A DNA stretch of 5,123 nt from Gammaproteobacteria bacterium (lineage in GTDB: Bacteria > Pseudomonadota > Gammaproteobacteria > GCA-001735895): the NCBI GenBank assembly GCA_029864065.1, contig JAOTUD010000263.1, positions 1-5,123 of the forward strand. The letters are read 5' to 3'. Position numbers and translations under genes: made by a program. Below the pieces are notes generated by a model, which was not told the origin of the DNA, did not search any database, and worked only from the letters and a program-made list of their open reading frames with translations. The first letter of the stretch is position 1. Every line of letters begins with the position of its first letter. This document shows positions 1-5,123 of the stretch, one piece after another.

Positions 1-2120
1 ACCGCCAGCATTTTGTCCTGCGGCGACATTTGCGCCCGGTATTCGCCGATCCCGGTCCTGTCGGCCATGTCGCGCGCAGTCGCGTTGCGATCGCCGGTCA
101 TCAGGATGACAGACTTATTCATTTCCCGCAGCGATTCGACGAGTGCACGAGCATCTTCGCGCACGCTGTCGGCAAAGCTGAACATCGCCAGGATGCGATC
201 CTCGCGCGCCAGCACCACCGCGGTCAAGGGGTCGACTACGAGGCTGTCCTGCCATTGCCGCGGGATCGCCAGACCGGTCCTTGCATGGATAAATTCGTTG
301 CTGCCGATAAAGTATTGCCGGTTATCGACGGTCGCCGAGATACCGCCGCCGGCGGTGCTGACGATGTGATCTGCATGGCCGGACTTTAACGCCCGGGTTG
401 CACGCAGCAGCGCCCGGGCCAGCGGATGCTCGGAATGCCGTTCCAGTGTCGCGGCGAGCCGCAGGCAATGATCGCGGCTGAACCCGGGGTTGCAGTAAAC
501 CCGTTCGAGGGTCGGTTTGCCATGGGTCAGGGTGCCGGTCTTGTCGAACACGACATGCGTCACCTGGTTCATTTTTTCCAGCGCCGAACCCTGCTTGACC
601 AGCAGCCCCGCGGATTGCATCTTGCCGAGCGCCGCGCTCATCGCGGCGGGCGTCGCCAGCGACAGCGCGCAGGGGCAACTGACGATCAGCACCGCGAGCG
701 CGATTTCGAACCAGCGCCCGGCGTCGTGCAGCCACCAGAAGCCCGCGACGCAAATCACGATCAGCAACACGGCGCCGATGAAATAAGCCGCCACCCGGTC
801 CACCCTGCGCGCCAGCGGCGGCTTGTCGGCCTGCGCCCGCTCGATGGTGCGCTGGATTTCCGCCATGACCGTGTCGGCGCCGACCGCGGTGACGCGCATC
901 TGCAGCGGGTTGGTCACGTTGATGCTGCCGCCCAGCAGGCGCTCACCCGGTCGCCTGGCGAGCGCAAGACTCTCACCGGTCAGCAGGGATTCATCGACCG
1001 ACGAGACGCCGCTCAGTATTTCCCCGTCGGCGGGCACCGTTTCGCCAGGGCGGATCAGCACCCGGTCGTCGATCACCAGCGCGGCAGCCGCGATCGCTTC
1101 CTCGATGGAACCGTCGTTGTTGACGCGCGTTGTCGTCAACGGCATCGACTGCACCAGTTTCTCGATCGATGCGGCGCAACGCTGGCGCGCCATGCTCTCG
1201 AAGTAGCGGCTCGCCGAAAGAAAGAAAATGAACATGACCACCGAGTCGAAATAAACCTCGCCTTGACCGTTAACGGTGGCCACGACGCTGCTGGCAAAAG
1301 CGATGCCAATCGCCAGCGACACGGGTAAATCCATCGCCACGCGCAGGCTTTGCAAATCGCGCCAGGCGGCATGGAAGAACGGCGGCGCCGAGTACAGCAG
1401 CACCGGCAGCGTCAAGCCGAGGCTGAGCCAGCGGAAAAATTGCTCGAAACCGCGCTCCATGCCCGACCATGCGCCAGCATAAAGGCTGATCGACAGCATC
1501 ATGACCTGCATACCGAACAAACCGGCAACCGCGAGCCGGCGCTGTTGCTGACGCCGCTGCCGGCGATGCAGTTCCTGCTGCTGGCCCGGGTTGTAGGGCA
1601 GCGCCCGGTAGCCAATTTGCCGGATCGCCTGCAGGATTTCGCTGAGCCTGATACGGCTTTCATCCCAGCGCACCAGCGCGTGCTGGGTGGCGTAGTTCAC
1701 GCGAACTTCGACGACCCCGGGCAGCGCGCCGATGTACTGCTCGTTCAGCCAGACGCAGGCGGCGCAGGTAATCCCGTCCAGTATCAGGCTGGCCTCGCGC
1801 AGACCGCCTTCGAGCGCGTGCACGAACTGGTGCTGTATTTCCGGCAGGTCGTATACCCGGGCCTCCTGTAAAAAGCCGGGCACGAGATCGCGCGCGCTCG
1901 GCGCGGCCTCGGTCCTGACGCGGTAGAAATTTTCGTTACCGGAGTCGATGATGGCCTCGGCCACCGCCTGGCATCCATGACAGCACATCGCGCGATTCTC
2001 GCCACCGATGCGAACCTCGAGGTCGAATCCCGCGGGCACCGGCAAGCCGCAGTGATAACAGGCACCCGGGTCTGTCAATGCCGGCCCGACACCGGTAGAA
2101 TCGGCCTCGTGGTAATTCAT
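1..2120 (-). CDS. ccoI: Cu(I)-exporting P1B-type ATPase CcoI/FixI for cbb3 oxidase assembly (3' end outside window)
   Basis: This is an inner-membrane ATPase that moves Cu(I) out of the cytoplasm; in the CcoI/FixI/CopA2 family the copper supplies CuB of cbb3 oxidase. I read 706 uninterrupted codons from the ATG at 2120-2118. Seen in order: a cysteine-rich N-terminal module (C21-x2-C24, then C46, C47, C50 in CCHGC), typical of this family; a heavy-metal-associated domain with GITCAAC (C119, C122); membrane segments at about 196-216, 230-249, 263-283, 290-307, 444-463 and 471-492; the actuator motif TGES at 381-384; the intramembrane metal site CPC at 482-484; the phosphorylation motif DKTGTLT with D526; the nucleotide-domain HP at 565-566; and TGDRNATA at 675-682. 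The GDGxNDxPAL hinge and the last two helices would lie beyond position 1. The codon before the ATG is TAA, and the next methionine (45) would remove C21/C24, so this start is favoured. No clear Shine-Dalgarno is visible. Divergent from the oxidase genes. Confidence 0.96.
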   Translation of the reverse strand, partial: MNYHEADSTGVGPALTDPGACYHCGLPVPAGFDLEVRIGGENRAMCCHGCQAVAEAIIDSGNENFYRVRTEAAPSARDLVPGFLQEARVYDLPEIQHQFVHALEGGLREASLILDGITCAACVWLNEQYIGALPGVVEVRVNYATQHALVRWDESRIRLSEILQAIRQIGYRALPYNPGQQQELHRRQRRQQQRRLAVAGLFGMQVMMLSISLYAGAWSGMERGFEQFFRWLSLGLTLPVLLYSAPPFFHAAWRDLQSLRVAMDLPVSLAIGIAFASSVVATVNGQGEVYFDSVVMFIFFLSASRYFESMARQRCAASIEKLVQSMPLTTTRVNNDGSIEEAIAAAALVIDDRVLIRPGETVPADGEILSGVSSVDESLLTGESLALARRPGERLLGGSINVTNPLQMRVTAVGADTVMAEIQRTIERAQADKPPLARRVDRVAAYFIGAVLLIVICVAGFWWLHDAGRWFEIALAVLIVSCPCALSLATPAAMSAALGKMQSAGLLVKQGSALEKMNQVTHVVFDKTGTLTHGKPTLERVYCNPGFSRDHCLRLAATLERHSEHPLARALLRATRALKSGHADHIVSTAGGGISATVDNRQYFIGSNEFIHARTGLAIPRQWQDSLVVDPLTAVVLAREDRILAMFSFADSVREDARALVESLREMNKSVILMTGDRNATARDMADRTGIGEYRAQMSPQDKMLA

Positions 2121-2194
2121 TTATTTTACGATCGTGGATTCCAATATTGATGCAGGCTGTGCAGGATCGGCCCGGACCGAGAATGGTAACGAGA

Positions 2195-2200
2195 ATGATG
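2195..2200 (-). promoter_or_regulatory. Possible -10 element of the leftward ccoI promoter
   Basis: On the minus strand the hexamer reads CATCAT, matching TATAAT at four of six positions. Its centre is 31 bases from the centre of the FNR box, exactly the distance of the rightward -10 on the other side. It would start a transcript near 2187-2188 with a leader of about 67 bases before ccoI. The hexamer is weak, so this rests mainly on spacing. Confidence 0.35.
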
Positions 2201-2213
2201 CAATTTCAAATTG
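2201..2213. repeat. Short perfect inverted repeat CAATTT-C-AAATTG
   Basis: Two perfect 6-base arms flank a single central C. It lies eight bases left of the FNR box and directly abuts the possible ccoI -10. Its centre (2207) is 21.5 bp from the FNR box centre, about two helical turns, so both would face the same side of the DNA. It could be a second operator or a chance palindrome in AT-rich sequence. I do not recognise a regulator consensus in it. Confidence 0.4.
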
Positions 2214-2221
2214 GCTCAGCC

Positions 2222-2235
2222 TTGATCTGAATCAA
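2222..2235. promoter_or_regulatory. FNR/ANR-family operator (anaerobox), perfect consensus
   Basis: TTGATCTGAATCAA matches the FNR consensus TTGAT-N4-ATCAA at all ten defined positions. FNR and ANR are oxygen-labile iron-sulfur regulators of the CRP superfamily, and cbb3 oxidase genes are classic targets. The centre (2228.5) lies 64.5 bases before the Yip1-like start and 108.5 bases before the ccoI start. A -10-like AATAAT at 2257-2262 puts the box at about -40.5 to -41.5 of the rightward promoter, the usual class II activator position. The site itself is directly visible; the choice of regulator (FNR, ANR, or a related Dnr/FixK-type protein) is inferred. Confidence 0.88.
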
Positions 2236-2256
2236 TTCCCGGCACAGGGCCTGATG

Positions 2257-2262
2257 AATAAT
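2257..2262 (+). promoter_or_regulatory. Predicted -10 element of the rightward (Yip1-like/ccoNOQ) promoter
   Basis: AATAAT matches five of six positions of TATAAT. Transcription would start near 2269-2270, giving a leader of about 23 bases before the ATG at 2293. The spacing to the FNR box fits class II activation, in which the regulator overlaps the -35 region, so no good -35 hexamer is required and none is seen. Confidence 0.6.
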
Positions 2263-2292
2263 CCACGCTAACAAATAACAAAGTAAATCGCC

Positions 2293-2895
2293 ATGTTTAT
2301 ACAGCACATTATTGGACTGTTTACCGATCCTGCGCGCGAGTGGGAAAGAATCCGCGACCAGCAAAAGAGCAGCGACAGAAGCCGCGTCGGCTTTGTTTTC
2401 ATACTCGCCGCGATCCCGGCAATATCGGGATACATCGGCACCACGCAAGTGGGCTGGCGTATCGGCGTGGGCGAACCGATTCGCATCACCGGCGAGTCGG
2501 CCTTTTCGATCGCGATCATTTATTACCTGGCCCTGATCGTCGGGGTCTTCACCATAGGCTGGCTGATCCATCTGCTCGGCAAGGCCTACGAGGTCGTCAA
2601 GCCGTTACCGCTGTGCATCACGCTGGCCGCCTATACCGCGACCCCGCTGTTTCTGATCGGCATCATGGAAGTCTACCCGGTGCTCTGGCTGAACATGCTA
2701 CTGGGTTTGCCGGCACTCGCGTATACGGTTTACCTGCTCTACTCCGGTCTGCCGATCATGATGGAAATACCCGCGGAAAGGGGATTTCTCTATTCTTCCG
2801 CGGTGCTGGCGGTCGGTTTGATCGCGCTGGTCTCGCTGCTCGGGATGACCGCGCTGTTGTGGGGCATGGGGCTACAGCCGGTATTTACCAACTGA
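2293..2895 (+). CDS. Yip1-family multi-pass inner-membrane protein, function unknown
   Basis: The product is 200 residues and mostly hydrophobic. A short amphipathic N-terminus (GLFTDPAREWERI, 8-20) is followed by a charged stretch, then about five membrane segments near 32-50, 71-95, 106-126, 129-150 and 167-192. The N-terminal 'FTDP..W..I' pattern and the 'LLYSGLPIMMEIP' loop after the fourth segment (148-160) are typical of bacterial Yip1-domain proteins, the group that includes E. coli YohC. Their biochemical role is not established. No heme, copper or catalytic motif is visible. The start follows a weak purine run (AAAG, 2281-2283 region), and no better upstream start is present. The gene sits between the FNR box and ccoN, same strand, 59 bases before ccoN, with no terminator seen between them. 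It is therefore probably the first gene of the oxidase transcript. Inference: it may help cbb3 assembly or a low-oxygen membrane function. Family assignment is fairly secure; the role is open. Confidence 0.85.
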   Translation: MFIQHIIGLFTDPAREWERIRDQQKSSDRSRVGFVFILAAIPAISGYIGTTQVGWRIGVGEPIRITGESAFSIAIIYYLALIVGVFTIGWLIHLLGKAYEVVKPLPLCITLAAYTATPLFLIGIMEVYPVLWLNMLLGLPALAYTVYLLYSGLPIMMEIPAERGFLYSSAVLAVGLIALVSLLGMTALLWGMGLQPVFTN

Positions 2896-2922
2896 TTTCT
2901 TGCAATCCGTAGATTCACCCGT

Positions 2923-2936
2923 TTGATGCCAATCAG
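2923..2936. promoter_or_regulatory. Second FNR/ANR-like site just upstream of ccoN
   Basis: TTGATGCCAATCAG matches nine of the ten defined positions of TTGAT-N4-ATCAA; only the last base differs (G for A). It lies in the 59-base gap before ccoN, ending 18 bases before the ATG and five bases before the ribosome binding site. A class II promoter using it rightward would start near 2971, inside ccoN, so simple activation of ccoN from here does not fit. It could bind as a repressor or modulator, serve a leftward transcript, or be fortuitous. Confidence 0.5.
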
Positions 2937-2941
2937 ACATC

Positions 2942-2948
2942 GAGGAAG
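2942..2948 (+). promoter_or_regulatory. Ribosome binding site of ccoN
   Basis: GAGGAAG lies six bases before the ATG at 2955, a strong Shine-Dalgarno at good spacing. It fixes the ccoN start and contrasts with the weak or absent signals in front of ccoI and the Yip1-like gene. Confidence 0.8.
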
Positions 2949-2954
2949 CTCCAG

Positions 2955-4376
2955 ATGACAAACATCGAAACCTACAATTACAAAGTAGTCCGACAATTTG
3001 CGATCATGACCATCGTATGGGGTATTGTCGGCATGCTGGTCGGCGTGCTGATCGCCGCGCAACTCGCCTGGCCGGCGCTCAATTTCGACGTTCCGTGGTT
3101 GACCTTCAGCCGACTGCGGCCGCTGCACACCAACGCGGTCATCTTCGCCTTCGGGGGCTGCGCGCTGTTCGCCTGCTCCTACTATGTGGTACAGCACACC
3201 TGCCACGCCAGGCTCGCGTTCCCGGCGCTGGCGAGCTTTACCTTCTGGGGCTGGCAGGCGGTGATTTTGTCGGCGGCGATCACGCTGCCGCTGGGGATCA
3301 CCACCAGCAAGGAATACGCCGAGCTCGAATGGCCCATCGACATCCTGATCACGCTGGTCTGGGTCAGCTACGCGCTGGTATTTTTCGGCACCATCATCAA
3401 ACGCAAGATTCCGCATATCTATGTCGCCAACTGGTTTTTCGGCGCTTTCATCATCACCGTCGCGATACTGCACCTGTTCAACAGCGCCGCGCTGCCGGTA
3501 AGTTTCTGGAAATCCTACTCGGCTTACGCCGGGGTGCAGGACGCGATGGTGCAATGGTGGTATGGGCATAACGCGGTCGGATTCTTCCTCACCGCCGGCT
3601 TCCTCGGCATCATGTACTACTTCGTACCGAAGCAGGCGGGGCGCCCGATTTACTCTTACCGGCTCTCGGTGGTTCATTTCTGGGCGCTGGTGTTTACCTA
3701 TATCTGGGCCGGCCCGCACCACTTGCATTACACCGCGCTGCCCGACTGGGCACAGTCGCTCGGCATGGTCATGTCGCTGATTCTGCTGGCGCCGTCCTGG
3801 GGCGGCATGATCAACGGCATAATGACCCTGTCCGGCGCCTGGCACAAGCTGCGCACCGACCCGGTGTTGCGCCTGCTGATCGTATCGATTTCGTTTTACG
3901 GCATGTCGACCTTCGAAGGCCCGATGATGGCGATCAAGACCGTAAACGCGCTTTCGCACTACACCGACTGGACCATCGGCCACGTGCATTCCGGCGCGCT
4001 GGGCTGGGTTGCCCTGGTTTCCATGGGCGCTATGTATTACCTGATTCCACGCCTGTTCGGGCGCGAGCTCTATAGCCTGAAGCTGGTCGAGGTGCATTTC
4101 TGGACCGCGACCATCGGCATCGTGCTGTACATCGCCTCGATGTGGGTGGCGGGCATCATGCAGGGCCTGATGTGGCGCGCGGTCAACGCGGACGGCACGC
4201 TGACCTACAGCTTCGTCGAAAGCGTGCAGGCGATGCATCCTTACTACATCGTGCGCACCCTCGGCGGGGCCTTCTTCCTGCTGGGTACGCTGGTGATGGC
4301 CTACAACCTGTGGCGCAGCATCTCCGACGCGAAACCCGTCGAAGTCGAAGTTCCGCAACCGGCTAGCGCCCACTGA
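2955..4376 (+). CDS. ccoN: Cytochrome c oxidase cbb3-type, subunit I (CcoN)
   Basis: This is the catalytic subunit of cbb3 oxidase (C-family heme-copper oxidase). In the inner membrane it reduces O2 to water with electrons from CcoO and CcoP and pumps protons. The 473 residues are the usual length, with about twelve membrane helices. The key residues are all present: H58 (RPLHTN) and H345 as low-spin heme b ligands; H205 (YGHN), H255 and H256 (AGPHH) as CuB ligands; Y249 (TYIW), the tyrosine that is cross-linked to the CuB histidine in this family; H343 (GHVHSG) as the heme b3 ligand; and E321 (TFEGPM), conserved near the active site. All match Pseudomonas stutzeri CcoN numbering with a constant offset of two. 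The N-terminal YKVVRQFAIMT is the standard family start, and a strong ribosome binding site precedes it. ccoO follows after 17 bases. Nothing is truncated or missing. Confidence 0.98.
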   Translation: MTNIETYNYKVVRQFAIMTIVWGIVGMLVGVLIAAQLAWPALNFDVPWLTFSRLRPLHTNAVIFAFGGCALFACSYYVVQHTCHARLAFPALASFTFWGWQAVILSAAITLPLGITTSKEYAELEWPIDILITLVWVSYALVFFGTIIKRKIPHIYVANWFFGAFIITVAILHLFNSAALPVSFWKSYSAYAGVQDAMVQWWYGHNAVGFFLTAGFLGIMYYFVPKQAGRPIYSYRLSVVHFWALVFTYIWAGPHHLHYTALPDWAQSLGMVMSLILLAPSWGGMINGIMTLSGAWHKLRTDPVLRLLIVSISFYGMSTFEGPMMAIKTVNALSHYTDWTIGHVHSGALGWVALVSMGAMYYLIPRLFGRELYSLKLVEVHFWTATIGIVLYIASMWVAGIMQGLMWRAVNADGTLTYSFVESVQAMHPYYIVRTLGGAFFLLGTLVMAYNLWRSISDAKPVEVEVPQPASAH

Positions 4377-4393
4377 CAGATCGAGACAAGACT

Positions 4394-5008
4394 ATGGCTT
4401 CAGCACACGATAAAGTTGAAAAAAATATTGGCCTGATGATCATACTTATCATCGGCGTGATTTCGGTCGGCGGCCTGGTACAGATCATCCCGCTGTTCTT
4501 CCAGGATTCCCTGACCGAACCGGTCGCGGGCCTCAAGCCGTATTCGCCGCTGCGACTCGAAGGCCGGGATATCTACGTCCGCGAATCCTGTTACGTCTGT
4601 CATTCGCAAATGATACGCCCGTTCCGCGCCGAGACCGAGCGTTACGGCCACTATTCGGTCGCCGGCGAGTACATTTACGACCGCCCCTTTCAATGGGGAT
4701 CGAAGCGCACCGGGCCCGACCTGCATCGCGTCGGCGGGCTCTACAGCGACGAATGGCACCGCGTGCACCTGATCAATCCGCGCGACGTGGTTCCCGAATC
4801 GATCATGCCCGGTTATCCGTGGCTGCAGGACGCGATGCTCGATGGCGACGATATCCAGGCCAAGATGGAGACCCTGCGCAGCCTCGGCGTGCCCTATAGC
4901 GACGCGGATATCGAGGCCGCGCCGCAGGCGCTCGAAGGCAAGACCGAAATGGATGCGCTGATTGCCTACCTGCAGGGACTAGGCACCCTGATCAAATCGA
5001 GGAATTGA
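4394..5008 (+). CDS. ccoO: Cytochrome c oxidase cbb3-type, subunit II (CcoO), monoheme cytochrome c
   Basis: CcoO carries one covalently bound heme c and passes electrons towards the heme b of CcoN. The 204-residue product has an N-terminal signal anchor (about 12-36) that holds it in the inner membrane, with the rest in the periplasm. The heme-binding motif CYVCH is at 66-70 (C66, C69, proximal H70) in the family context 'ESCYVCHSQMIRP'. M139 in 'SIMPGYPWL' is the expected distal heme ligand. The segments RYGHYS (83-88) and KRTGPDLHRVGG (104-115) are also characteristic of CcoO. Length is normal for the family. It begins 17 bases after ccoN, preceded by a modest GAGACAAG signal (about 4383-4390), and stops one base before the ccoQ ATG, so it is cotranscribed with both. 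Confidence 0.98.
   Translation: MASAHDKVEKNIGLMIILIIGVISVGGLVQIIPLFFQDSLTEPVAGLKPYSPLRLEGRDIYVRESCYVCHSQMIRPFRAETERYGHYSVAGEYIYDRPFQWGSKRTGPDLHRVGGLYSDEWHRVHLINPRDVVPESIMPGYPWLQDAMLDGDDIQAKMETLRSLGVPYSDADIEAAPQALEGKTEMDALIAYLQGLGTLIKSRN
4999..5004 (+). promoter_or_regulatory. Ribosome binding site of ccoQ, inside the end of ccoO
   Basis: GAGGAA lies within the last ccoO codons, five bases before the ATG at 5010. The overlap with the upstream gene suggests coupled translation. It supports 5010 over the in-frame second ATG at 5016 as the start. Confidence 0.7.
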
Positions 5009-5009
5009 C

Positions 5010-5123
5010 ATGTCGATGACCTTTTTCCAATCGATCTGGACCATCGTCGTCATGATTACCTTCCTCGGCATCGTGGTCTGGGCTTACAGCAGTAAACGCA
5101 ACAAGGACTTTGACGAGGCGGCG
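5010..5123 (+). CDS. ccoQ: Cytochrome cbb3 oxidase small subunit CcoQ (3' end outside window)
   Basis: CcoQ is a small single-span subunit that stabilises the cbb3 complex, particularly the association of CcoP with the core. The 38 visible codons are open to the right edge. They encode a short N-terminus, one membrane helix (about 9-27, rich in I, V and W, with WAY near its end), a basic stretch KRNK (29-32), then the start of the typical CcoQ tail, DFDEAA (33-38). Only about 15-25 further residues are expected in this family. The ATG lies one base after the ccoO stop. The identity rests on position in the operon plus the helix and tail pattern, since the protein is too short for strong sequence motifs. 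ccoP should follow. Confidence 0.93.
   Translation, partial: MSMTFFQSIWTIVVMITFLGIVVWAYSSKRNKDFDEAA

Larger units (their letters stand above)
2121..2292. promoter_or_regulatory. Divergent intergenic control region between ccoI and the Yip1-like/cco operon
   Basis: This 172-base stretch separates two divergently read genes and is visibly more AT-rich than the coding DNA around it. It holds a perfect FNR/ANR palindrome, -10-like hexamers on both sides, and a second short inverted repeat, each listed separately. A CAATATTG octamer palindrome at 2142-2149 was also noted, without an assigned role. No small coding region, hairpin terminator or RNA gene was recognised. Inference: both transcripts start here and share one oxygen-responsive regulator. 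Confidence 0.8.

Noticed and set aside
342..356. GC-rich hairpin ACCGCC-GCC-GGCGGT
   Set aside because: It lies inside ccoI where it encodes a conserved-looking glycine run (STAGGGIS), has no following T-run on either strand, and is explained by codon content.
391..418. GCCCGGG occurring twice, 21 bases apart
   Set aside because: This is a short GC-rich repeat within the ccoI coding frame, expected by chance at this base composition; there is no sign of a mobile element or operator.
322..753. Minus-strand frames of 62-143 codons within 322-2065 that could suggest a broken ATPase gene
   Set aside because: They are in other frames than ccoI. The true frame, from 2120 leftward, has no stop to the window edge, so there is no frameshift or pseudogene.
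426..1328. 300-codon open frame on the plus strand, with several smaller plus-strand frames over 13-1926
   Set aside because: These lie antisense to ccoI, which reads continuously with all P-type ATPase motifs in order. The plus-strand products are low-complexity and arginine/histidine-rich with no recognised domain.
2340..2912. 190-codon plus-strand frame overlapping the Yip1-like gene
   Set aside because: It is a shifted-frame shadow with an arginine/histidine-rich, non-membrane composition. The 2293-2895 frame has a coherent pattern of membrane helices and family motifs.
2896..2954. Possible terminator between the Yip1-like gene and ccoN
   Set aside because: No GC-rich stem followed by a T-run was found; the only palindrome is the FNR-like site.
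2790..4373. Long open frame of 527 codons on the minus strand, opposite ccoN
   Set aside because: It mirrors ccoN almost end to end. Its translation is rich in H, R, Q, G and D with no hydrophobic core or recognisable domain, as expected from the antisense of a GC-rich membrane protein gene. ccoN has every catalytic residue.

Overview
The window is a cytochrome cbb3 oxidase locus from a proteobacterium, most likely a GC-rich gammaproteobacterium. The evidence for this is the CcoN, CcoO and CcoQ sequences, the CcoI-type copper ATPase and an FNR/ANR-type operator. I cannot name a genus from the sequence. No mobile element, RNA gene, CRISPR array or phage feature was seen.

Layout. Positions 1-2120 (minus strand) hold the first 706 codons of ccoI, a copper-transporting P1B-type ATPase that runs off the left edge. 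Positions 2121-2292 are a 172-base divergent intergenic region. It carries a perfect FNR/ANR box (2222-2235), with -10-like hexamers the same distance away on each side. Positions 2293-2895 (plus) encode a small multi-pass membrane protein of the Yip1 type. After a 59-base gap containing a second, near-perfect FNR-like site (2923-2936) come ccoN (2955-4376), ccoO (4394-5008) and the start of ccoQ (5010 to the right edge). The three cco genes are tightly packed, and ccoP is expected just beyond the window.

How the parts fit. CcoN is the heme b/b3-CuB catalytic subunit, CcoO is the membrane-anchored monoheme cytochrome c subunit, and CcoQ is a small single-span subunit involved in assembly or stability. 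CcoI exports Cu(I) from the cytoplasm so that CuB can be put into CcoN. Placing ccoI and the oxidase operon on either side of one FNR box suggests that both are induced together when oxygen falls. The Yip1-like gene sits between that box and ccoN, so it is probably the first gene of the oxidase transcript. Its role is unknown, and it is the least explained part of the locus. All genes look intact where they are fully visible, and the window is otherwise a conventional respiratory locus.
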